Of a stretch of DNA of 64,000 nt, positions 11,650-25,895 are shown piece after piece. The translations under genes and the position numbers were made by a program. The notes under the pieces are model-generated. The model searched no databases. It was not told the origin of the DNA and worked only from the letters and a program-made list of their open reading frames with translations. Origin of the DNA: Calliopsis andreniformis (lineage: Eukaryota > Arthropoda > Insecta > Hymenoptera > Andrenidae); NCBI RefSeq assembly GCF_051401765.1, contig NW_027480481.1:1736001-1800000 (forward strand), read 5' to 3'. Within the stretch, counting starts at the first letter, position 1. Every line of letters starts with the position of its first letter.

Positions 11650-13400
11650 ATCCTCAATGTTCAATCGCCGATACCCAAACCTCAATCTTCAATCCTCAAT
11701 CCTCAACCCTCAATCCTCAATCCTCAATCCTCAACCTTCAATCCTCAATACTCAATCTTCAACCCTCAATCCTCAATCCTCAATCCTCAATCCTGATTCT
11801 TCAGTCCTCAGTCCTCAATCTTCAATCCTCAATACTCAACCTTCAATAATCAATCCTCAATTCTCAATCCTCAATACTCAATCCTCAATCGTCAATCCTC
11901 AATCCCCAATTCTCAATCTTCAGTCCACAATCCTCAATCCTCAATCCTCAACCGTCAATCTTCAATACTCAATACTCAATCTTCAATCCTCAATCATCAA
12001 TCCTCAAACCTCAAGCATGAATACTCAACCCCCAGTCCTCGTCCTCAATCCACAACCCTCAATCCTCGATCCTCAATCTTCAATACTCAACCCTCAATCC
12101 TCAATGCTCAATCCTCAATACCCAATCCTCAATCTTCAACCCTCAATCCACAATCCTCAATCCCCAATTCTCAATCCTCAATCCTCATTCCACAAACCTC
12201 AATCCTGAATCCTCAATCCTGAATCCTCAATCTTCAGCCCACAGTCCTCAACTATCAGTTGTCAATCCTCAATCCTCAATAGAATATCCTCACTTCACAG
12301 GATTCAATACTCAATACTCAACCTGCAATCTTCAAATCTCTATACACAAACATCAATTCTCGTCACTCAACCCTCAATACTCAGTCCCCAATCCTCAATC
12401 TTCAACCCTCAATCCTCAATCCTCAATCCTCAATCCTCAATCCTCAATCTTCAATCCTCAATACTCAATCCTCAATCCTCAATCCTCAATCCTCAATCCT
12501 CAATCTTCAATCCTCATTACTCAATATTCAATCCTCAATCCTCAATCCTCAATCCTCAATCCTCAATCCTCAATCCTCAATCTTCAATCATCCATACTCA
12601 AACTGCAATCCTCAATCCTCAGTCCTCACACCTCAATCGTCATTCTTCGACCCTCAATACCGAATCCTCAATCTTCAATCCTCAATCCTCAATTCTCAAT
12701 ACTCATTCTTCAGTCCCCAATACGCAATCTTCAATCTTCAATCCTCAATCCTTAATCCTCAATTCTCCATCCTCAATCCTCAATCCTCAGACATCAAACA
12801 TCAATACTCAACCCTCAATCCTCGTCCTCAATCCACATCCCTCAATCCTCGATCCTCAAACTTCAATCATCAATATTCAATCTCCAATCCTAGATCCTCA
12901 ATCCCCAATCCTCAATCCTTAATACTCAATCTTTAATCCTCAGACTTCAAACATAAATACTCAACCCTCAGACCTCGTCCTCAATCCACAACACTCAATA
13001 CTCAATCCTCAATATTCAATCATTAACATTCAATCTGCAATCCTTAATCCTCAATCCCCAACCCTCAAGCCTCAATGTTCAATCCTCAATACCCAATCCT
13101 CAGTCTTGAATCCTCAATCCTCAATCCTCAATCCTCAATCCTCAGACCTCAAACCTCAATCCTGAATCCTCAATCCTGAATCCTCAATCCTGAATCCTCA
13201 ACCTTCAGCCCTGAGTCCTCAACAATCAGTTGTCAATCCTGAAACCTGAATAGAATATCCTCAATTCACAGCTTTCAATACTCAATACTCAATCTGCAAT
13301 CTTCAGATTTCTATCCACAAACATCAATTCTCATCACTCAACCCTCAATACTCAGTCCCTAATCATCAATCTTCAATCCTCAACCCTCAATCCTCAATCC
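11650..13400 (+). repeat. Blocks E and F, copy 1
   Basis: Homologous to 35996-37735 and 43817-45556, with a diverged start (TTCAATCGCCG near 11660 where the others have TTCTATCCCCT). It carries box I at 12280 (CACTTCACAGG form) and 13251 (CACAGCTTTC form). It also carries a third landmark, ATCCATACTCAAACTGCAAT near 12.59 kb. In A1 (19.69 kb) the same F landmark follows different sequence. Confidence 0.78.
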
Positions 13401-16258
13401 TCAATCCTCAACCTTAATCTTCTATCCTCAATACTCAATCTTCAATCCTCAATACTCAGTCTTCAATCATCAATCCTCAATCCTCAATCCACAATCCTCT
13501 ATACTCAACCGTCAATCTTCAATCCTCAATACTCAATCTCCAATCCTCAATACTCAATCCTCAATCCTCAATCTTCATTCTTCAATCGTCAATAACCAAT
13601 CCTCAATCTTCAATCCTCAATCCTCAATCCTCAATCCTCAATCCTCAATCCCCAGTCCTCAAACCTCAATCCGGAATCCTCGATCCTGAATCCTCAATCT
13701 TCAGCGCTCAGGCCTCTACAATCAGTTGTCAATCCTCAATCCTCAATAGAATATCCCCAATTCACAGTATTCAATACTCAATACTCAATCTGCAATCTTC
13801 AGATCTCTATCCACAAACATCAATTCTCATCACTCAACCCTCAATCCTCAGTCCCAAATCCTCAATCTTCAAGGGTCAACAATCAATCCTCAATCTTCAA
13901 TCCTCAATACTCAATCTTCAATCCTCAATCCCCAATCCTCAGTCCTCAATCCTCATTCTCCAATCCTCAATACCCAATCCTAAATCTTCGATCCTCAATC
14001 CTCAGTCCTCAATTCTCAATCCTCAATTCTCAGCCCTCTGACGTCAAACATCAATACTCAACCCTCAGTCCTCGACCTCAATCCACAACCCTCAATCCTC
14101 AATCCTCAATCTTCAATCATCAATATTCAATCTTCAGTTCTCAATCCTCAATCCTCAATCCTCAATCCTCAATCCTCAATGTTCAATCCGCAATACCCAA
14201 ACCTCAATCTTCAATCCTCAATCCTCAACCCTCAATCCTCAATCCTCAATCCTCGACCTTCAATCCTCAATACTCAATCTTCAACCCTCAATCCTCAATC
14301 CTCAATCCTCAATCCTCATTATTCAATCCTCAACACCCAATCCTTAATCTTCAATCCGCAATCCTCAATCCTCAATTCTCAATCATCAATCCTCAATCCT
14401 CAATCCTCAGACCTCAAGCATCAATACTCAACCCTCAGTCCTCGTCCTCAATCCACAACCCTCAATCCTCGATCCTCAATCTTCAGTACTCAACCCTCAA
14501 TCCTCAATGCTCAATCCTCAGTACCCAATCCTCAATCTTCAACCCTCAATCCACAATCCTCAATCGCCAATACTCAATCCTCAATCCTCATTCCACAAAC
14601 CTCAATCCTGAATCCTCAATCCTGAATCCTCAATCTTCAGCCCACAGTCCTCAACTATCAGTTGTCAATCTTCAATCCTCAATAGAATATCCTCACTTCA
14701 CAGGATTCAATACTCAATACTCAACCTGCAATCTTCAAATCTATATCCACAAACATCAATTCTCATCACTCATCCCTCAATACTCAGTCCCCAATCCTCA
14801 ATCTTCAACCCTCAATCCTCAATCGTCAATCCTCAGTCCTCAATCCTCAATCTTCAATCCTCAATACTCAATCCTCAATCCTCAATCCTCAATCCTCAAT
14901 CCTCATTCTTCAATCCTCAATACCCAATCCTCAATCTTCAGTCCTCAATCCTCAATCCTCAATCCTCAATTCTCAGTCCTCAACCCCAGACCTCAGTCCT
15001 CAAACCTCAATCCTCAATCCTCAGCCCTCATCCTCAATCCTCAATCCTCAATCCTCAATCCTCAATCTTCAATCCTCAATACTCAACCTTCAATAATCAA
15101 TCCTCAACTCTCAATCCTCAATACTCAATCCTCAATCGTCAATCCTCAATCCCCAATCCTCAATCTTCAGTCCACAATCCTCAATCCTCAATCCTCAACC
15201 CTCAATCTTCAACACTCAATACTCAATCTTCAATCCTCAATCCTCAATCTTAATCTTCAATCCCCAATACTCAATCTTCAATCCTCAATCCTCAATCCTT
15301 AATCCTCAGTCCTCAACCTTCAATCCTCAATCCTAAATCGTCAATCTTCAATCCTCTATACACAATCTTCAATCCTCAATCCTCAATCCTCAATCCTCAA
15401 TTCTCATTCTTCAATCCTCAATCATCAATCCTCAATACTCAACCTTCAATAATCAATCCTCAATTCTCAATCCTCAATACTCAATCCCCAATCGTCAATC
15501 CTCAATCCCCAATCCTCAATCTTCAGTCCACAATCCTCAATCCTCAATCCTCAACCCTCAATCATCAATACTCAATACTCAATCTTCAATCCTCAATCCT
15601 CATTCCTCAATCCTCAACCCTCAGTCCTCAATACTCAATCTACAATCCTCAATACTCAGTCTTCAATCCTCAATCCTCAATCCTCAATCCTCAATCCTCA
15701 TTCTTCAATCCTCAATACACAATCCTCAATATTCAATCCTCAATCCTCAATCCTCAATTCTCAATCCTCAATCCTCAATCCTCAATATTCAACACTCAAG
15801 CCTCAAACATCAATCCTCAATACTCAATCATCAATCCTCAATTCTCAATACTCAATAGAATATCCTGAATTCTCATGGTTCAATACTCAATCCACAATAT
15901 TCAATAATCAAATCTCAATCCTCAAACATCAATTCTCAACACTCACTACTCAACACTCAGTCGTCTCTCTTCAATCCTCCATTCTCAACCCTCAATTCTC
16001 AAGCGTCAATCCTCAATCCTCAATCCTCAACCCTATATCCTCAGTCCTCAAACCTCAATCCCGAATCCTCAATCCTGAATCCTCTATCTTCAGCCCTCAG
16101 TCCTCAAAAATCAATTGTCAATCCTCAATCCTCAATAGAATATCCTCAATTCACAGTTTTCAATACTGAGCCCCATTCTTCAATCTTCAAATCTCAATCC
16201 ACAAACATCAATTCTCATCACTCAACCATCAACACCCAGTCCTCAGTCTTCAATCCTC
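13400..16258 (+). repeat. Mosaic stretch of short related segments
   Basis: I find no single long partner here. The first 250 bp resemble 20.48-20.72 kb. Box I at 13747 has the private form CCCCAATTCACAG. Bases 14179-15235 are a diverged copy of 3401-4450, with box I at 14683; the offset changes from 10,778 to 10,785, one extra monomer. Bases 15.44-16.20 kb resemble 9.7-10.9 kb and include the box pair 15856 (II) and 16136 (I), 280 bp apart. No gene seen. Confidence 0.75.
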
Positions 16259-17625
16259 AATCCCCAATCCACAATCTTCAATCCTCAATCCTCAATCCTT
16301 AATCCTCGATCCTCAATATTCAACACACAACTCTCAACCATCAATCCTCAATACTCAACCATCAATCCTCAATTCTCAATACTCAATAGAATATCCTGAA
16401 TTCTCATGGTTCAATACTCAATCCACAAAATTCAATAATCAAATCTCAATCCTCAAACATCAATTCTCAACACTCAATCCTCAATACTCAGCCCTCCCTC
16501 TTCAATCCTCCATCCTGAATCCTCAACCCTCAATCCTCAGTCATCAATACTCAATCTTCAATACTCAATCCTCAATCCTCAATCCTCAACCCTCAATCCT
16601 CAATCCTCAACCCTCAATCCTCATACCTCAAACCTCAATCCTCAACTCTCAGCCCTCATCCTCAATTCTCAATCCTCAATACCCAATCCTCAATCTTCAA
16701 TCCTCAATCCTCAATCCTCAATCCTCAATCCTCAATCCTCAATCCACAGACATCAAACAGCAATGCTCAACCCTCAGTCCTCGTCCTCAGTCCACAACCG
16801 TCAATCCTCAATCCTCAATCTTCAATCATCAATATTCAATCTTCAGTTCTCAATCCTCAATCCTCAATCCTCAATCCTCAATCCTCAATGTTCAATCCGC
16901 AATACCCAAACCTCAATCTTCAATCCTCAATCCTCAATCCTCAACCCTCAATCCTCAATCCTCAATCCTCAACCTTCAATCCTCAATACTCAATCTTCAA
17001 CCCTCAATCCTCAATCCTCAATCCTCAACCCTCATTCTTCAATCCTCAGTCCTCAATCTTGAATCCTCAATACTCAACCTTCAATAATCAATCCTCAATT
17101 CTCAATCCTCAATACTCAATCCTCAATCGTCAATCCTCAATCCCCAATCCTCAATCTTCAGTCCACAATCGTCAATCCTCAATCCTCAACCCTCAATCTT
17201 CAATACTCGATACTCAATCTTCAATCCTCTATACTCAATATTCAACCCTCAATCCTCAATCCTCAATCCTCAGTCCTCAACCGTCAATCCTGAATCCTCA
17301 ATCCTGAATCCTCAATCTTCAGCCCTCAGTCCTCAACCATCAATCCTCAATTCTCAATGCTCAATAGAATATCCTGAATTCTCATGTTTCAATACTCAAT
17401 CCACAAAATTCAATAATCAAATCTCAATCCTCAAACATCATTTCTCAACTCTCAATCCTCAATACTCAGTCCTCTCTCTTCAATACTCCATCCTCAATCC
17501 TCAATCCTCAAGCGTCAATCCTCAATCCTCAATCCTCATCCCTCAATCCTCAGTCCTCGAACCTCAATCCGGAATCCTAAATCTTGAATCGTCAACCTTC
17601 AGCCGTCGGTCCTCAACAATCAATC
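16259..17625 (+). repeat. 1.46-kb repeat pair, copy 1
   Basis: Matches 17720-19079 at offset 1,461, falling to 1,454 after one monomer is lost. It holds box II at 16387 and 17365. The box I expected 280 bp after 17365 is missing: after the usual CCGTCGGTCCTCAACAATCA the sequence jumps to plain monomers near 17625. The corresponding box I is present in copy 2 at 19099. Confidence 0.85.
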
Positions 17626-17719
17626 CTCAATCCTCAATCCTCAATCTTCAATCCTCAATACTCAATACTCAATCCTCAATTCTCAGTCCTCAATACTCAA
17701 TCCTCAGTCGTCAATCCTC

Positions 17720-19079
17720 AATCCCCAATCCTCAATCTCCAATCCTCAATCCTCAGTCCTTAATCCTCGATCCTCAATATTCAACACACAACCCTCAACC
17801 ATCAATCCTCAATACTCAACCATCAATCCTCAATTCTCAATACTCAATAGAATATCCTGAATTCTCATGGTTCAATACTCAATCCACAAAATTCAATAAT
17901 CAAATCTCAATCCTCAAACATCAATTCTCAACACTCAATCCTCAATACTCAGCCCTCCCTCTTCAATCCTCCATCCTGAATCCTCAACCCTCAATCCTCA
18001 GTCATCAATACTCAATCTTCAATACTCAATCCTCAATCCTCAACCCTCAATCCTCAATCCTCAACCCTCAATCCTCATTCCTCAAACCTCAATCCTCAAC
18101 TCTCAGCCCTCATCCTCAATTCTCAATCCTCAATACGCAATCCTCAATCTTCAATCCTCAATCCTCAATCCTCAATCCTCAATCCTCAATCCTCAATCCT
18201 CAATCCACAGACATCAAACAGCAATGCTCAACCCTCAGTCCTCGTCCTCAGTCCACAACCGTCAATCCTCAATCCTCAATCTTCAATCATCAATATTCAA
18301 TCTTCAGTTCTCAATCCTCAATCCTCAATCCTCAATCCTGAATCCTCAATGTTCAATCCGCAATACCCAAACCTCAATCTTCAATCCTCAATCCTCAACC
18401 CTCAACCCTCAATCCTCAATCCTCAACCTTCAATCCTCAATACTCAATCTTCAACCCTCAATCCTCAATCCTCAATCCTCAACCCTCATTCTTCAATCCT
18501 CAGTCCTCAATCTTCAATCCTCAATACTCAACCTTCAATAATCAATCCTCAATTCTCAATCCTCAATACTCAATCCTCAATCGTCAATCCTCAATCCCCA
18601 ATCATCAATCTTCAGTCCACAATCGTCAATCCTCAATCCTCAACCCTCAATCTTCAATACTCAATACTCAATCTTCAATCCTCTATACTCAATATTCAAC
18701 CCTCAATCCTCAATCCTCAATCCACAGTCCTCAACCGTCAATCCTGAATCCTCAATCCTGAATCCTCAATCTTCGGCCCTCAGTCCTCAACCATCAATCC
18801 TCAATTCTCAATACTCAATAGAATATCCTGAATTCTCATGTTTCAATACTCAATCCACAAAATTCAATAATCAAATCTCAATCCTCAAACATCATTTCTC
18901 AACTCTCAATCCTCAATACTCAGTCCTCTCTCTTCAATACTCCATCCTCAATCCTCAATCCTCAAGCGTCAACCCTCAATCCTCAATCCTCATCCCTCAA
19001 TCCTCAGTCCTCAAACCTCAATCCGGAATCCTAAATCTTGAATCCTCAACCTTCAGCCGTCGGTCCTCAACAATCAATT
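17720..19079 (+). repeat. 1.46-kb repeat pair, copy 2
   Basis: Partner of 16259-17625. Box II at 17848 and 18819; the second is followed by box I at 19099, 280 bp on. From about 18206 this copy is also the start of block A1, so the same sequence appears again at 29041. Confidence 0.85.
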
Positions 19080-22000
19080 GTCAATCCCCAATCCTTTGTA
19101 GAATATCCTCAATTCACAGTTTTCATTACTCAATACTCAATCTGCAATCTTCAAATCTCTATCCACAAACATCAATACTCATCACTCAACCCTCAACACT
19201 CAGTCCTCAATCCTCAATATTCAATCCTCAATCCTCAATCCTCAATCCACAATCCTCAACATTCAATCCTCAATACTCAGTCTTCAATGCTAATTCCTCA
19301 ATCCTCAACACTCAATTCTCAATCCTCAATCGTCAATCTTCAATCCTCTATACTCAATATTCAACCCTCGATCCTCAATCCTCAATCCTCAATCCTCACT
19401 CTTCAATCCTCAATACCCAATCCTCAATCTATAATCCTGAATCCTCAATCCCCAATTCTCAATCCTCAATCCTCAGTCCTCAGCTCTCAAGCCTCAATCC
19501 TCAACCCTCAGCCCTCATCCTCATTCCTCATTCCTCAATGCTCAATCCTCAATCTTCAATCCTCAATACTCAATCTTCAATCCTCAATCCTCAATTCTCA
19601 ATCCTCAATGCTCAATCCTCAATCTTCAATCCTCAATCCCGAATCCTCAATCCTCAATCCTCAATCCTCAATCCTCAATCCTCAATCCTCAATCTTCAAT
19701 CATCCATACTCAAACTGCAATCCTCAATCCTCAGTCCTCACACCTCAATCCTCATTCTTCGACCCTCAATACCGAATCCTCAATCTTCAATCCTCAATCC
19801 TCAATTCTCAATACACATCCTTCAGTCCCCAATACGCAATCTTCAATCTTCAATCCTCAATCCTTAATCCTCAATTCTCCATCCTCAATCCTCAATCCTC
19901 AGACATCAAACATCAATACTCAACCCTCAATCCTCGTCCTCAATCCACATCCCTCAATCCTCGATCCTCAAACTTCAATCATCAATATTCAATCTCCAAT
20001 CCTAGATCCTCAATCCCCAATCCTCAATCCTTAATCCTCAATCTTCAATCCTCAGACTTCAAACATAAATACTCAACCCTCAGACCTCGTCCTCAATCCA
20101 CAACACTCAATACTCAATCCTCAATATTCAATCATTAACATTCAATCTTCAATCCTTAATCCTCAATCCCCAACCCTCAATCCTCAATGTTCAATCCTCA
20201 ACACCCAATCCTCAGTCTTGAATCCTCAATCCTCAATCCTCAATCCTCAATCCTCAGACCTCAAACCTCAATCCTGAATCCTCAATCCTGAATCCTCAAC
20301 CTTCAGCCCTGAGTCGTCAACAATCAGTTGTCAATCCTCAATCCTGAATAGAATATCCTCAATTCACAGCTTTCAATACTCAATACTCAATCTGCAATCT
20401 TCAGATTTCTATCCACAAACATCAATTCTCATCACTCAACCCTCAATACTCAGTCCCTAATCATTAATCTTCAATCCTCAACCCTCAATCCTCAATCCTC
20501 AATCCTCAATCTTAATCTTCTATCCTCAATACTCAACCTTCAATCCTCAATACTCAGTCTTCAATCATCAATCCTCAATCCTCAATCCACAATCCTCTAT
20601 ACTCAACCGTCAACCTTCAATCCTCAATACTCAATCTCCAATCCTCAATACTCAATCCTCAATCCTCAATCTTCATTCTTCAATCGTCAATAACCAATCC
20701 TCAATCTTCAATCCTCAATCCTCAATCCTCAACCCACAATCCTCAATCCTCAACCCTCAATCCTCATTCCTCAAACCTCAATTCTCAACTCTCAGCCCTC
20801 ATCCTCAATTCTCAATCCTCAATACCCAATCCTCAATCTTCAATCCTCAATCCTCAATCCTCAATCCTCAATCCCAGACCGTCAGTCCTCGTCCTCAGTC
20901 GTCAACCCTCAATCCACAATCCTCAACCTTCAATCCTCAATAATCAATATTCAATACTCAATCCTCAATCTTCAATCCTCAATCTTCAATCCTCAATCCT
21001 CAATCCTCAATCCTCAATCCTGATTCTTCAATCCTCAATACCCAATCCTCGATCTTCAATCCTCAATCCTCAATCCTCAATTCTCAATCCTCAATCCTCA
21101 GTCCTCAGTCCTCAAACCTCAATCCTCAACCTCAGCCCTCATCCTCAAACCTCAATCCTCAATCCTCAATCCTCAATCTTCAACCCTCAATACTCAACCT
21201 TCAATAATCAATCCTCAATTCTCAATCCTCAATACTCAATCCTCAATCGTCAATCCTCAATCCCCAATCCTCAATCTTCAGTCCACAATCCTCAATCCTC
21301 AATCCTCAACCCTCAATCTTCAATACTCAATACTCAATCTTCAATCCTCAATCCTCAATCCTCAACCCTCAATCCTCAGTCCTCAAACCTCAATCCCGAA
21401 TCCTCAATCCTGAATCCTCAATCTTCAGCCCTCAGTCCTCAATTCTCAATCCTCAATCCTCAGTCCTCAGTCCTCAAACCTCAATCCTCAATCCTCAGCC
21501 CTCATCCTCAATCCTCAATCCTCAATCCTCAATCCTCAATCCTCAATCTTCAATCCTCAATACTCAACCTTCAATAATCAATCCTCAACTCTCAATCCTC
21601 AATACTCAATCCTCAATCGTCAATCCTCAATCCCCAATCCTCAATCTTCAGTCCACAATCCTCAATCCTCAATCCTCAACCCTCAATCTTCAATACTCAA
21701 TACTCAATCTTCAATCCTCAATCCTCAATCCTCAATCCTCAATCCTCAGTCCTCAACCCTCAATCTACAATCCTCAATACTCAGTCTTCAATCCTCAATC
21801 CTCAATGCTCAATCCTCTGTCCTCATTCTTCAATCCTCAATACACAATCCTCAATATTCATTGCTCAATCCTCAATCCTCAATCCTCAGTTCTCAATCCT
21901 CATTCTTCAATCCTCAATACACAATCCTCAATCTTCAGTCCACAATCCTCGATCGTCAATCCTCAACCCCCAATCTTCTATACTCAATACTCAATCTTCA

Positions 22001-25000
22001 ATCCTCTATCCTCAACTCTCAAACCTCAATCCTCAACCGTCAGTCCTCGTCCTCAATCGTCAACCCTCAATCCACAATCCTCAACCTTCAATCCTCAATA
22101 CTCAATATTCAATACTCAATCCTCAATCTTCAATCCTCAATCTTCAATCCTCAATACTCAATCCTCAATCCTCAATCCTGATTCTTCAATCCTCAATACC
22201 CAATCCTCGATCTTCAATCCTCAATCCTCAATCCTCAATCCTCAATCCTCAATCCTCAGTCCTCAGTCCTCAAACCTCAATCCTCAACCTCAGCCCTCAT
22301 CCTCAAACCTCAATCCTCAATCCTCAATCCTCAATCTTCAACCATCAATACTCAACCTTCAATAATCAATCCTCAATTCTCAATCCTCAATACTCAATCC
22401 TCAATCGTCAACCCTCAATCCCCAATCCTCAATCTTCAGTCCACAATCCTCAATCCTCAATCCTCAACCCTCAGTCTTCAATACTCAATACTCAATCTTC
22501 AATCCTCAATCCTCAATCCTCAACCCTCAATCCTCAGTCCTCAAACCTCAATCCCGAATCCTCAATCCGGAATCCTCAATCTTCAGCCCTCAGTCCTCAT
22601 AGATCAATTGTCAATCCTCAATCCTCAATAGAATATCCTCAATTCACAGTTTTCAATACTGAACCCCATTCTTCAATCTTCAAATCTCAATCCACAAACA
22701 TCAATTCTCATCACTCAACCATCAACACCCAGTCCTCAATCTTCAATCCTCAATCCTCAATCCTCAATCTTCAATCCTCAAAACTCAATACTCAATCCTC
22801 AATTCTCAGTCCTCAATACTCAATCCTCTATCCTCAATCGTCAATCCACAATCCCCAATCCTCAACCTTCAATCCTCAATCCTCAATCCTCAATCCTCAA
22901 TCCTCAATATTCAACACACAACCCTCAACCATCAATCCTCTATTCGCAATACTCAATAGAATATCCTGAATTCTCATGGTTCAATACTCAATCCACAGAA
23001 TTCAATAATCAAATCTCAATCCTCAAACATCAATTCTCAACACTCAATCCTCAATACTCAGTCCTCTCTCTTCAATCCTCCATCCTCAATCCTCAACCCT
23101 CAATTCTCAGTCACCAATACTCAATCTGCAATACCCAGTCCTCAATCCTCAATCCTCAATCCTCAATCCTCAATTCTCAACCCTCAATCCTCATTCCTCA
23201 AACCTCAATCCTCAACCCTCAGCCCTCATTATCAACTCTCAATTCTCAGTCCTCAATCCTCAAACCCCAATCTTCAATCCTCAATAATCAATCTCCAATC
23301 CTAGATCCTCAATCCCCAATCTTCAATCCTTAATCCTCAACCTTCAATCCTCATTCCCCAGTCCTCAATCTTCAATCCTCAATGCTCAATCCTCAATCCT
23401 CAATCATCATTCCTCAATCCTCAGCCCTCAACCCTCAAACCTCAATCCTCAACCGTCAGTCCTCGTCCTCAATCGTCAACCCTCAATCCTCAATCCTCAA
23501 TCTTCAATCCTCAATACTCAATATTCAATACTCAATCCTCAATCTTCAATCCTCAATCTTCAATCCTCAATCCTCAATACTCAATCCTCAGTCCTCATTC
23601 TTCAATCCTCAATACCCAATCCTCAATCTTCAATCCTCAATCCTCAATCCTAAATCCTCAATTCTCAATCCACAATCCTCAGTCCTCAGTCCTCAAACCT
23701 CAATCCTCAATCCTCAGCCCTCATCCTCAATCCTCAATCCTCAATCCTCAATCCTCAATCCTCAATCTTCAATCCTCAATACTCAACCTTCAATAATCAA
23801 TCCTCAACTCTCAATCCTCAATACTCAATACTCAGTCTTCAATCCTCAATCCTCAATGCTCAATCCTCAGTCCTCATTTTTCAATCCTCAATACACAATC
23901 CTCAATATTCATTGCTCAATCCTCAATCCTCAATCCTCAGTTCTCAATCCTCAATCCTCAATCCTCAATATTCAACACTCAAGCCTCAATCATCAATCCT
24001 CAATTCTCAATACTCAATAGAGTATCCTGAATTCTCATGGTTCAATACTCAATCCACAATATTCAATAATCAAATCTCAATCCTCAAACATCCATTCTCA
24101 ACACTCAATACTCAACACTCAGTCCTCTCTCTTCAATCCTCCATACTCAACCCTCAATCCTCAAGCGTCAATCCTCAATCCTCTATCCTCAACCCTCAAT
24201 CCTCAGTCCTCAAACCTCAATCCCGAATCCTCAATCCTGAATCCTTCATCTTCAGCCCTCAGTCCTCAAAAATCAATTGTCAATCCTCAATGCTCAATAG
24301 AATATCCTCAATTCACAGTTTTCAATACTGAACCCCATCCTTCAATCTTCAAATCTCAATCCACAAACATCAATCCTCATCACTCAACCATCAACACCCA
24401 GTCCTCAATCTTCAATCCTCAATCCTCAACCCTCAACCTTCAATCCTCAATACTCAATACTCAATCCTCAATCCTCAATTCTCAGTCCTCAATACTCAAT
24501 CCTCAATCGTCAATCCTGAATCCCCAACCCTCAATCTTCAATCCTCAATTCTCAATCCTCAATCCTCAATCCTCAATATTCAACACACAACCCTCAACCG
24601 TCAATCCTCAACACTCAACCATCAATCCTCAATTCTCAATACTCAATAGAATATCCTGAATTCTCATGGTTCAGTGCGCAATCCACAAAATTCAATAATC
24701 AAGTCTCAATCCTCAAACATCAATTCTCAACACTCAATCCTCAATACTCAGTCCTCTCTCTTCAATCGTCCATCCTCAATCCTCAACCCTCAATCCTCAG
24801 TCATCAATACTCAATCTTCAATACTCAATCCTCAATCCTCAATCATCAACCCTCAATCTTCAATCCTCAACCCTCAATCCTCATTTCTCAAACCTCAATC
24901 CTCAACTCTCAGCCCTCATCCTCAATTCTCAATCTTCAATACCCAATCCTCAATCTTCAATCCTCAATCCTCAATCCTCAATCCTCAATCCTCAATCCTC

Positions 25001-25148
25001 AATCCTCAATCCACAGACCTCAAACAGCAATGCTCAACCCTCAGTCCTCGTCCTCAGTCCACAACCGTCAATCCTCAATCCTCAATCTTCAATCATCAAT
25101 ATTCAATCTTCAGTTCTCAATTCTCAATCCTCAATCCTCAATCCTCAA
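18206..25148 (+). repeat. Block A, copy A1 (about 6.9 kb)
   Basis: Repeated at 29041-35996 at offset 10,834, which becomes 10,848 after about 20.28 kb, where A2 has two more TGAATCC-type monomers (14 bp). It includes D2 (21901-25148). Boxes: II 18819, I 19099, I 20349, I 22629, II 22957, II 24018, I 24298, II 24647. The box I at 19099 is preceded by CCTTTGTAG where A2 has CCTCAGTAG. A1 ends near 25148; A2 runs on into E, which A1 lacks. Confidence 0.9.
21901..25148 (+). repeat. Block D, copy D2 (inside A1)
   Basis: Shorter form of block D, lacking the 24 monomers found at 10160-10327 in D1. D2, D3 and D4 share this absence and many variant monomers, so they descend from one deleted ancestor. 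Confidence 0.85.
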
Positions 25149-25166
25149 TCCTCAATCCTCAATCCT

Positions 25167-25895
25167 CAATCTTCAATCCTCAATACTCAATACTCAATCC
25201 TCAATCCTCAATCCTCAATCCACAATCTTCAATCCTCATTACTCAATATTCAATCCTCAATCCTCAATCCTCAATCCTCAATACTCAATCCTCAATCCTC
25301 AATCTTCAATCATCCATACTCAAACTGCAATCCTCAATCCTCAGTCCTCACACCTCAATCGTCATTCTTCGACCCTCAATACCGAATCCTCAATCTTCAA
25401 TCCTCAATCCTCAATTCTCAATACTCATTCTTCAGTCCCCAATACGCAATCTTCAATCTTCAATCCTCAATCCTTAATCCTCAATTCTCCATCCTCAATC
25501 CTCAATCCTCAGACATCAAACATCAATACTCAACCCTCAATCCTCGTCCTCAATCCACATCCCTCAATCCTCGATCCTCAAACTTCAATCATCAATATTC
25601 AATCTCCAATCCTAGATCCTCAATCCCCAATCCTCAATCCTTAATCCTCAATCTTCAATCCTCAGACTTCAAACATAAATACTCAACCCTCAGACCTCGT
25701 CCTCAATCCACAACACTCAATACTCAATCCTCAATATTCAATCATTAACATTCAATCTTCAATCCTTAATCCTCAATCCCCAACCCTCAATCCTCAATGT
25801 TCAATCCTCAATACCCAATCCTCAGTCTTGAATCCTCAATCCTCAATCCTCAATCCTCAATCCTCCGACCTCAAACCTCAATCCTGAATCCTCAA
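25167..25895 (+). repeat. Block F, partial copy joined directly to D2
   Basis: Matches 36791-37519 at offset 11,624. Upstream the offset is 10,848, so 776 bp (block E, about 36003-36790 in A2/T1) is absent here. 776 equals 111 monomers less one base, as expected from one 6-bp unit in E. Carries the TCATCCATACTCAAACTGC landmark near 25.31 kb. Confidence 0.82.

Larger units (their letters stand above)
8235..11650 (+). repeat. Block D, copy D1 (longest version)
   Basis: This block recurs at 21901-25148, 32749-35996 and 40626-43817. Against D2 the offset is 13,666 bp up to about 10159 and 13,498 bp from 10328. D1 thus has 168 bp (24 monomers, about 10160-10327) that the others lack. It carries box I at 8963 and 10800 and box II at 9291, 10520 and 11149; the pair 10520 to 10800 is 280 bp apart. 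D1 differs from D2-D4 by scattered substitutions, so it is the oldest split among the four. Confidence 0.85.

Noticed and set aside
19038..20138. 366-codon frame conserved three times (also 29872-30972 and 54670-55770) as evidence of a real gene family
   Set aside because: Conservation follows from copying of block A as DNA. The frames overlap other equally open frames, and differences between copies include whole-monomer changes that shift frame.
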